Source of the DNA: Pseudomonas frederiksbergensis | Lineage (GTDB): Bacteria; Pseudomonadota; Gammaproteobacteria; Pseudomonadales; Pseudomonadaceae | Reading direction: 5' to 3' | Assembly (NCBI RefSeq): GCF_001952935.1 | Contig: NZ_CP018319.1 | Location: 5,910,001 to 5,974,000 of the forward strand | DNA length: 64,000 bases | Shown here: positions 58,885 to 64,000 of the stretch, piece after piece | Numbering within the stretch: position 1 is the stretch's first letter | Layout: each line of letters starts with the position of its first letter | Position numbers and translations under genes: made by a program | Notes under the pieces: generated by a model | Database searches by the model: none | Told to the model about the DNA's origin: nothing | What the model saw: only the letters and a program-made list of their open reading frames with translations

Positions 58885-61518
58885 TCAAGGCCTGCCGAGC
58901 AAATGACTCATCGCGGTCTTGAGCTTCATCGGCCGCACCGGTTTGTGCATCAGGGTGTGGCCCAACTCGCGGATCTGCTGTTTGAGTTCGTTGCTGTAGT
59001 TGGCGGTGATCATCATCGCCGGGATCGCCGAACCGCGACGGGCGTTGATCCGGGCCACGGCATCGACGCCGTTCTGATCGTCGTCCAGGTGATAGTCGGC
59101 GATCAGCAAATCGGCTTCTTCGTGATAGTTGTCCACTTGCCGCGCCAGGTCCTGCTCGGACAGCGCCGTGACCACCAGACACCCCCACCCTTCGAGCAAG
59201 GTGCGCATGCCGGCGCAAATGGCCGCGTCGTTGTCCAGCACCCAAACCCGCGCCCCACGCAGGCGTTCAAGCATCGGCTCACTCATCAACAGGCTCGGCA
59301 GCGCCTTGGGGGCCGTAGCGCTGAGGGGCACTTCGACCGAGAACATCGAGCCCTTGCCCGGCCACGAACGCACATGAATACGGTGGCCGAGAATCCTAGC
59401 GATCTTTTCCACGATCGCCAGACCCAGGCCTAACCCGCGATCCTGATCCGGTCGCTGCACATCACCACGTTTGAATTCCTGAAAAATCTCCTCGAGGCGG
59501 TTTTCGGCGATGCCCATGCCGCTGTCCCAGACCTCGATCGACAGGCGCTGGTGATGACGCCGACAACCGAGTACCACACGTCCGCTGTAGGTGTAGCGAA
59601 TGGCGTTGCTCAGCAGGTTTCGAAGAATCCGCGCCAGCAACTGAATGTCGCTGCGCACCAAGGCGGAACAAGGGATGAAATGCAGCTCCAGGCCTTCACT
59701 GCGAGCCACCTGGGTGTACTCGGCCGCAAGGTTTTCCAGCAATTCGCTGAGGGCAAATGGCGCAATGTCGGCCTTGATCACCCCGGCATCCAGCTTGGAG
59801 ATATCGACCAGCGTACCCAGCAGGTTCTCCACGTCTTCCAGGGAGTTGCTGACATTTCGCACCAAAATGGCATTGGCCACCGGCTCCCGCCGTTCGAGCA
59901 ACGCGCTGGTAAACAGCCGCGCAGCATTGAGCGGTTGCAGCAGGTCATGACTGACGGCAGCGAGAAACTTGGTCTTCGACAGGTTGGCTTGTTCGGCCTC
60001 GAGCTTGGCTTCACGCAGGCGAGATTCCGCCCGCCGACGCTCGTCGATTTCGCGCAGCAACTGGTCATTGAGGGTGGTCAGTTCCGCCGTCCGTTCGCGC
60101 ACCCGCAACTCAAGATTCTGATAGGCCTGGTGCAGCGCTTCGGCGGTGCGGCGGCGTTCGGTGATGTCGCGGATCAGCACGAAAATCCCCACCACTTCCC
60201 CGGTGGCCAGGCGATTGGGCACATAGGAGCGCAGCATGTAGCGCTCCTGATTGTTGATGTTGGTTTCGGCGAACTCGAACGTTACGCTCTCACCGGCCAA
60301 AGCCCTGGCGACGTAGGCTTCCAGGCGCTGGTAATGCTGTTCGCTGTGGACTTCGCGCAGGCTCTGCCCAAGCATCACGCCCCGAGGCCAGCAGTACCAT
60401 TCTTCGTACACCTTGTTGGTGAACTCGTAGACCAGATCGGCATTCAGGTAGGCAATCAGCGCCGGCACATGGTCGGTGATCAGGCGGATCCAGCGCTCGC
60501 TTTCGCTCAGCGCTTCGGCGTGTTGGTAGCGTTCGGTGATGTCGGTGAAGGTGTTGACGAAACCGCCGGTGGGCAACGGATGGGTGCGAATTTCCAGCAC
60601 CCGGCCATCGTAGAGGCGCTGCTCGCATTCCAGCACGTGCCGTCCGTTCAGATCCCGGCTGGCCGGGGTCAGCAGATTCAGCTCGCTGTCGCCGATCACT
60701 TCGGCAAACGGACGATGGGCTGCCACCGGGGCCAGGCCGCTGAGTTCGAGGAATCGCCGGTTCCACAACTCCAGAATGCCCTCGGCGTTGACCATGGCCA
60801 CGCCTTGGGACAGGTTGTCGACCGCCCGTTGCAACAAGTGGGATTTCTGCGCCACCGCCTGCTCGCGGCGCACGGTTTCGCGGAGTTTGACGTCGGTAAT
60901 GTCGGTGAACAGGATCACTCGCCCGCCTTCCTGGGTGGGGCGTTCGCTGACTTGCAACCAGCGACCGTCCTGCAGGCGATAAAGCAGGTTTTCGTCGGCA
61001 TGCCCGCGCGGCTCTTCAGTGAACAGCCCGGTGGCGGACATCAGTCGCTTGACCTCGGTCAGGCGCATGCCGGCGTTGATCCGCACCCGGCTGTTGCCCC
61101 AGAACGCCTTGAAACGGCTGTTGAACAACACGATCCGCTGGTCCGCATCGAACAGCACGAACGCGTCGGAAATGCTCTCGATGGCATCGATCAAATGCTG
61201 ATGCGCGGTTTCTGCTCGCAGGCGTGCTTCGCTGAGCAAGCGATTGCCCGACTTGAGTTCAGCCATGGCCTGGTTCAAGGCGTCGGTGCGCTCACGCACC
61301 TGCTCGGCCAGCACCACAGAATGCTGGAACGCCGCGTACGGGTCATTGCCGCGGGTGATGCCGGACTCGATCCGCTCGATCAGCGCGCCATTGATGCGCT
61401 GCAGTTTGTGGTTGTCGCGCTGCAGGCTGGCGATCTGCGCTTGAAGCTCAACGATGTCCAGGGGACCGGCCTCGGGCAATGGCAACCCCGGTGAAGGTCT
61501 GGTTGATGTGCATGCCAT
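58885..61518 (-). CDS. Hybrid sensor histidine kinase with PAS domains (PedS1/ErcS-like)
   Basis: This 877-residue soluble hybrid kinase has an N-terminal coiled-coil, at least three PAS domains (about 105-215, 225-330 and 340-460), a HisKA domain (AAVSHDLLQPLNAARLF) and an HATPase domain (GLGLGLAIVEKIARIL). The C-terminal receiver has the Asp in LLIADYHLDDDQNG and Lys in HKPVRPM. No TM helix is evident. The start at 61518 lies inside the FIST gene; an internal start after about residue 12 is possible. Likely feeds the nearby regulator, as PedS1/R1 do. Confidence 0.82.
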   Translation of the reverse strand: MACTSTRPSPGLPLPEAGPLDIVELQAQIASLQRDNHKLQRINGALIERIESGITRGNDPYAAFQHSVVLAEQVRERTDALNQAMAELKSGNRLLSEARLRAETAHQHLIDAIESISDAFVLFDADQRIVLFNSRFKAFWGNSRVRINAGMRLTEVKRLMSATGLFTEEPRGHADENLLYRLQDGRWLQVSERPTQEGGRVILFTDITDVKLRETVRREQAVAQKSHLLQRAVDNLSQGVAMVNAEGILELWNRRFLELSGLAPVAAHRPFAEVIGDSELNLLTPASRDLNGRHVLECEQRLYDGRVLEIRTHPLPTGGFVNTFTDITERYQHAEALSESERWIRLITDHVPALIAYLNADLVYEFTNKVYEEWYCWPRGVMLGQSLREVHSEQHYQRLEAYVARALAGESVTFEFAETNINNQERYMLRSYVPNRLATGEVVGIFVLIRDITERRRTAEALHQAYQNLELRVRERTAELTTLNDQLLREIDERRRAESRLREAKLEAEQANLSKTKFLAAVSHDLLQPLNAARLFTSALLERREPVANAILVRNVSNSLEDVENLLGTLVDISKLDAGVIKADIAPFALSELLENLAAEYTQVARSEGLELHFIPCSALVRSDIQLLARILRNLLSNAIRYTYSGRVVLGCRRHHQRLSIEVWDSGMGIAENRLEEIFQEFKRGDVQRPDQDRGLGLGLAIVEKIARILGHRIHVRSWPGKGSMFSVEVPLSATAPKALPSLLMSEPMLERLRGARVWVLDNDAAICAGMRTLLEGWGCLVVTALSEQDLARQVDNYHEEADLLIADYHLDDDQNGVDAVARINARRGSAIPAMMITANYSNELKQQIRELGHTLMHKPVRPMKLKTAMSHLLGRP

Positions 61519-62611
61519 TGAACTGTTCTCCGTAGGTATTGAAACCCATCACCCGCTGGTCACGCAAAAACGTTCCGATCTGCTCCAGACTGCCGCTGTC
61601 TTCCAGTTCCATACGCCTTAGAAAGCAGTCGCAGCCGATGGTCAGCAACAGATCGCCAAGGCGCTCCTGCAAGCCTTCGAACAGGGTTTGCAGGTTTGGC
61701 AACATGGGGCCGGGCTTCATGACAGTAAGGACGATGCCGTTTTCCACCGCACAGTAGAAACTCAGGCTCAGGTCCGGATGAACCTGCTGGATCGCCCGCA
61801 CGTAATACTGATCGTTGATCCGCACGGCCAAGGGGTGCGCGGCGAAGATCCGGTGATCGAGCTCCGCCACCGGCACGCCAATGTGCCGGGCGTATTCCTC
61901 GGCGGCCGGTTCGGCATTCAGTTCAAAGACCCGGCGCGAGGCGCTGTCGGCGCCGGTGACCACCAGTTTTTCCGCCCGCGGCAGAATGTGGTGGGTGGTG
62001 AAAACTTCAAAGTCGAGCCAGGTATTGACCAGCACCACCACCGCCGCGCCGCTGTGGAACTCGCCATTGAAATAGACGTGGGTGTGGGTCAGGTAATTGT
62101 CGTCGCCGGCCGAACCGCCGAAATGCGGGATGTCGCCCAATGCTGCACTCAGGGCCGCGAGGACCATTTCTTCACGACTGGACAAGCCATCGAGCAGAGT
62201 CAGGGCAAAGCTGTTGCCCTTGATCGGCGCCAACGTGTTGCTGCGACAGCCACTGACCAGGCGCTCGACCATTTGCTGGGCGTCGATCAGGCTGAAGCGC
62301 TCCATCTCGCAGATCAGTTCGGCGTCGATGGAAAAATGCCGGTGGTCGAAACCCACCGCGGTCACGCAGTTGCGGCCATAGCCCAAGGGCGTGATTTCCC
62401 CGGCACTGGTGCAACCCACCAGGCGTATACCGCCGAAGCTTTGTTGCAAGGCCTGGCCCAGCGCCTGCAAGTCGTACTCGGCGGAACAGAAGAACAGCAC
62501 GAAGCCCAAGTGCGGATGCAACAGTTGTCGCGCCAGCTCCTGCGCCACTTGCTGGGCATCGGTGGCCTGGGACATGGCACTGACCACACCTTCACTCTGG
62601 ACCTGCTGCAT
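61448..62611 (-). CDS. FIST-domain sensory protein
   Basis: This 387-residue protein has FIST N and FIST C domains. LVGCTSAGEITPLGYGRNCVTAVGF is the FIST N signature, and the C-terminal domain has FLRDQRVMGFNTYGEQFNGMHINQTFTGVA. FIST proteins are presumed small-ligand (amino-acid-like) sensors that work with histidine kinases; the adjacent, overlapping hybrid kinase fits that. A FIST gene is in the same place in P. putida. No transmitter or membrane segment is present. Confidence 0.9.
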   Translation of the reverse strand: MQQVQSEGVVSAMSQATDAQQVAQELARQLLHPHLGFVLFFCSAEYDLQALGQALQQSFGGIRLVGCTSAGEITPLGYGRNCVTAVGFDHRHFSIDAELICEMERFSLIDAQQMVERLVSGCRSNTLAPIKGNSFALTLLDGLSSREEMVLAALSAALGDIPHFGGSAGDDNYLTHTHVYFNGEFHSGAAVVVLVNTWLDFEVFTTHHILPRAEKLVVTGADSASRRVFELNAEPAAEEYARHIGVPVAELDHRIFAAHPLAVRINDQYYVRAIQQVHPDLSLSFYCAVENGIVLTVMKPGPMLPNLQTLFEGLQERLGDLLLTIGCDCFLRRMELEDSGSLEQIGTFLRDQRVMGFNTYGEQFNGMHINQTFTGVAIARGRSPGHR

Positions 62612-62746
62612 CGTCGCCTCCCGCAGGTGCGCATGTATGAGGCTGGAGTGTACGAAGCCTGTGAGCTGCGACGTATGCTACTTGGGTAGCGGTCAGGCGC
62701 TTCGATGGGATGAGAGTCGGCGGATTGGCTGCCTGATGACTGACGC

Positions 62747-62890
62747 TTTGTGGCGAGGGGACTTGTCCCCGTTGGACTGCGCAGCAGTCCCCCTGCGGTC
62801 GATGCGCAACCGAAGGGGGCCGCTGCGCGACCCAACGGGGACAAGTCCCCTCGCCACAAGTCCACTCACCACAAATCCCCTCGCCACAGG
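62747..62890. repeat. Inverted repeat, TTGTGGCGAGGGGACTTGTCCCC family, with an extra half unit
   Basis: The arms TTTGTGGCGAGGGGACTTGTC... and complement enclose nested inverted pieces (GACTGCGCAGCAGTC). After the right arm a partial third unit (CCCCTCGCCACAGGG) is repeated at 62875-62890, separated by a short tandem piece (CCACTCACCACAA). Confidence 0.8.
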
Positions 62891-62906
62891 GATTTAATGT
62901 CAGCAG

Positions 62907-64000
62907 TTACCAGGTCAGCACAGCCCCCACCGCAAAGGTGTCGGTGTCTTCATCCTGGTCGCTGGTGTCGTGGCCGTTGATTGCGAACTGGTTGTACTCG
63001 GCCACCAGCTTGAGGTTGTCGTTGATGTCATGGAACAACGCAACGCCGCGCGTTTCGTAGTCCGCGCCGCTGCCGACCACGCCATTGCCGTCGTCGTTGG
63101 TCTTGCCGTAAGACAAGGCCAGTCGGTTCTTGCCCAGTTTGTAGGAGCCTTGCAGCAGGTAACCGTCACTGTCGACGTTGCGCAGGGTCGGTTCGCCAGC
63201 GTTGTTGGTGAAAAACGGATTGATGCCTTTGGCCTGGAAGCCGGAGCCTGTGAGGGACAAGCCGCCCATTTTCGCCTGCACGCCATAGCCGACGCCTTTG
63301 GAGGTGACGGACTCGACGGTGGAATCGGTATTGTCCGACGTCTGGTAGCTGCCGTTGACCCAGCTGTAGATCTTCGCCCCGGCGAGGTCGAACTGATAGG
63401 TGATCTCGCTTTCGGTACGCGGGTTCTCTTGGTACGCCTTGCCGGTCGGGCTGCTGTCGTTGGTGTCCACCGGGTCCATGATCCCCACGGCCACCCGCAA
63501 ACCCTCCATCACCGGCGTGCGGTAGGTGATCTGCGACGTCGGGAACGGGTACGGATAACCCGTGCCGATATTGCCGAACGACACCCCGCCACCGTCCACC
63601 AGCCCCAGGGTATCGCTGACCTGGCCGTAACCGGCGAGCAACTCATCGAGCAGGATGTTGGAACGGGCGAACAGGCCGAAGTCCTTGCCGACCAGCACTT
63701 CGCCCCACTCAGGGTTGGCCACCGTGCCGTAGAACTGACGCACGTCGATGGCGGTGTCGGTGCCGTTGGTTTCGCTGTCGTTGATGGTCACCCAGAAGGA
63801 AGACCGGGCGCCGAGCTTGAGGTCATCGACCTGCTTGCCCATGTTGAAGCCCAGGTAGTTGGGCAGAAAACCCATTTTGACCCGCGCTTGCTTGCGGTCG
63901 AACTGGTCGCCGGCACGGTCCACATCGCTGTTCACGTAGAAGGCGTTGATGTAGCCGTCGGTGGAAAACGTGGTTTGGTCCTTGTCGTACAGCACGATCT
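62907..64000 (-). CDS. Outer-membrane porin-type protein (N-terminus beyond window)
   Basis: The frame runs off the window edge, leaving the C-terminal 364 residues. It shows alternating hydrophobic strands, acidic turns and a C-terminal AVGAVLTW ending with an aromatic residue, as in a beta-barrel. Strand-like stretches such as LKLGARSSFWVTIND and LKLVAEYNQFAING suit a porin of the type found beside the ped cluster. The signal peptide is not in view. The first Met-like codon in the window is not the true start. Confidence 0.75.
   Translation of the reverse strand, partial: IVLYDKDQTTFSTDGYINAFYVNSDVDRAGDQFDRKQARVKMGFLPNYLGFNMGKQVDDLKLGARSSFWVTINDSETNGTDTAIDVRQFYGTVANPEWGEVLVGKDFGLFARSNILLDELLAGYGQVSDTLGLVDGGGVSFGNIGTGYPYPFPTSQITYRTPVMEGLRVAVGIMDPVDTNDSSPTGKAYQENPRTESEITYQFDLAGAKIYSWVNGSYQTSDNTDSTVESVTSKGVGYGVQAKMGGLSLTGSGFQAKGINPFFTNNAGEPTLRNVDSDGYLLQGSYKLGKNRLALSYGKTNDDGNGVVGSGADYETRGVALFHDINDNLKLVAEYNQFAINGHDTSDQDEDTDTFAVGAVLTW

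Noticed and set aside
59551..61494. 647-residue open frame antisense to the hybrid kinase
   Set aside because: Low-complexity His/Gln/Val/Gly-rich product with no motifs, typical of the strand opposite a G+C-rich gene.

Overview
The window looks like a chromosomal segment of a denitrifying fluorescent Pseudomonas. The evidence is G+C-rich coding DNA, Pseudomonas-type REP/REPIN palindromes between genes, a complete Pseudomonas-order nirSMCFDLGHJEN cluster, and a pedS1/pedR1/pedABC/pedS2/pedR2-like block in the order known from P. putida. No rRNA, tRNA, CRISPR array, transposase or intact prophage was seen.

Layout. (1) 1-7.1 kb: the tail of an EAL-domain protein, an ABC exporter, and a run of small stress-type genes (KGG-repeat protein, ClpP-like protease, YbdK-type ligase, DUF6555-like protein, and a three-gene DUF3618/holin-superfamily/membrane-protein operon). 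(2) 7.1-16.8 kb: after a long AT-rich leader, a five-gene surface-glycan locus: UDP-GlcNAc 2-epimerase (wecB-like), BcsB-like periplasmic protein, NfrB-like glycosyltransferase with MshEN-type modules, NfrA-like TPR/outer-membrane protein and a YbcH-like periplasmic protein. It resembles the E. coli N4-receptor glycan (NGR) machinery, but has its own epimerase and a BcsB partner. (3) 16.8-21.7 kb: a scarred, variable stretch with a deleted homospermidine-synthase relic, a probable AbrB-transporter relic, several tiny genes, a DapF-family epimerase, and a TetR / DJ-1-PfpI / DUF2867 group. (4) 21.7-25.4 kb: mqo (with a signal-peptide-like N-terminus) and ilvD.

(5) 25.4-51.4 kb: an anaerobic-respiration island. 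It holds ubiUVT (O2-independent ubiquinone synthesis), moaB-moeA (molybdenum cofactor), pdxH, norR diverging from dnrN/ytfE (NO sensing and Fe-S repair), a small membrane protein with nnrS, the regulator dnr with a zinc-ribbon DnrP-like gene, norCBD, norQEF and nirSMCFDLGHJEN. Dnr/Anr-type boxes (TTGAT-N4-ATCAA type) lie before ubiU, norC and between norQ and nirS, with a weaker one before nnrS. Three GGT-N7-ACC NorR sites and a sigma-54 -24/-12 element lie between norR and dnrN. Nitrite is reduced to NO by NirS (heme d1 made by NirFDLGHJEN), NO to N2O by NorCB (matured by NorDQ), and NO damage is handled by NorR/DnrN. Nitrate and N2O reductases are not in the window.

(6) 51.4-64 kb: a ped-like block. 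It contains two sensor/regulator pairs, a substrate-binding protein, a beta-propeller protein, an ABC ATPase and permease, a PQQ-catabolism-associated CxxxCW rhodanese-like protein, a FIST-domain protein and a truncated porin. No PQQ-dependent alcohol dehydrogenase is present; the nir cluster abuts the block on the side where P. putida carries those enzymes. Reading is by eye; family assignments rest on recognised motifs and gene order, not on database searches.
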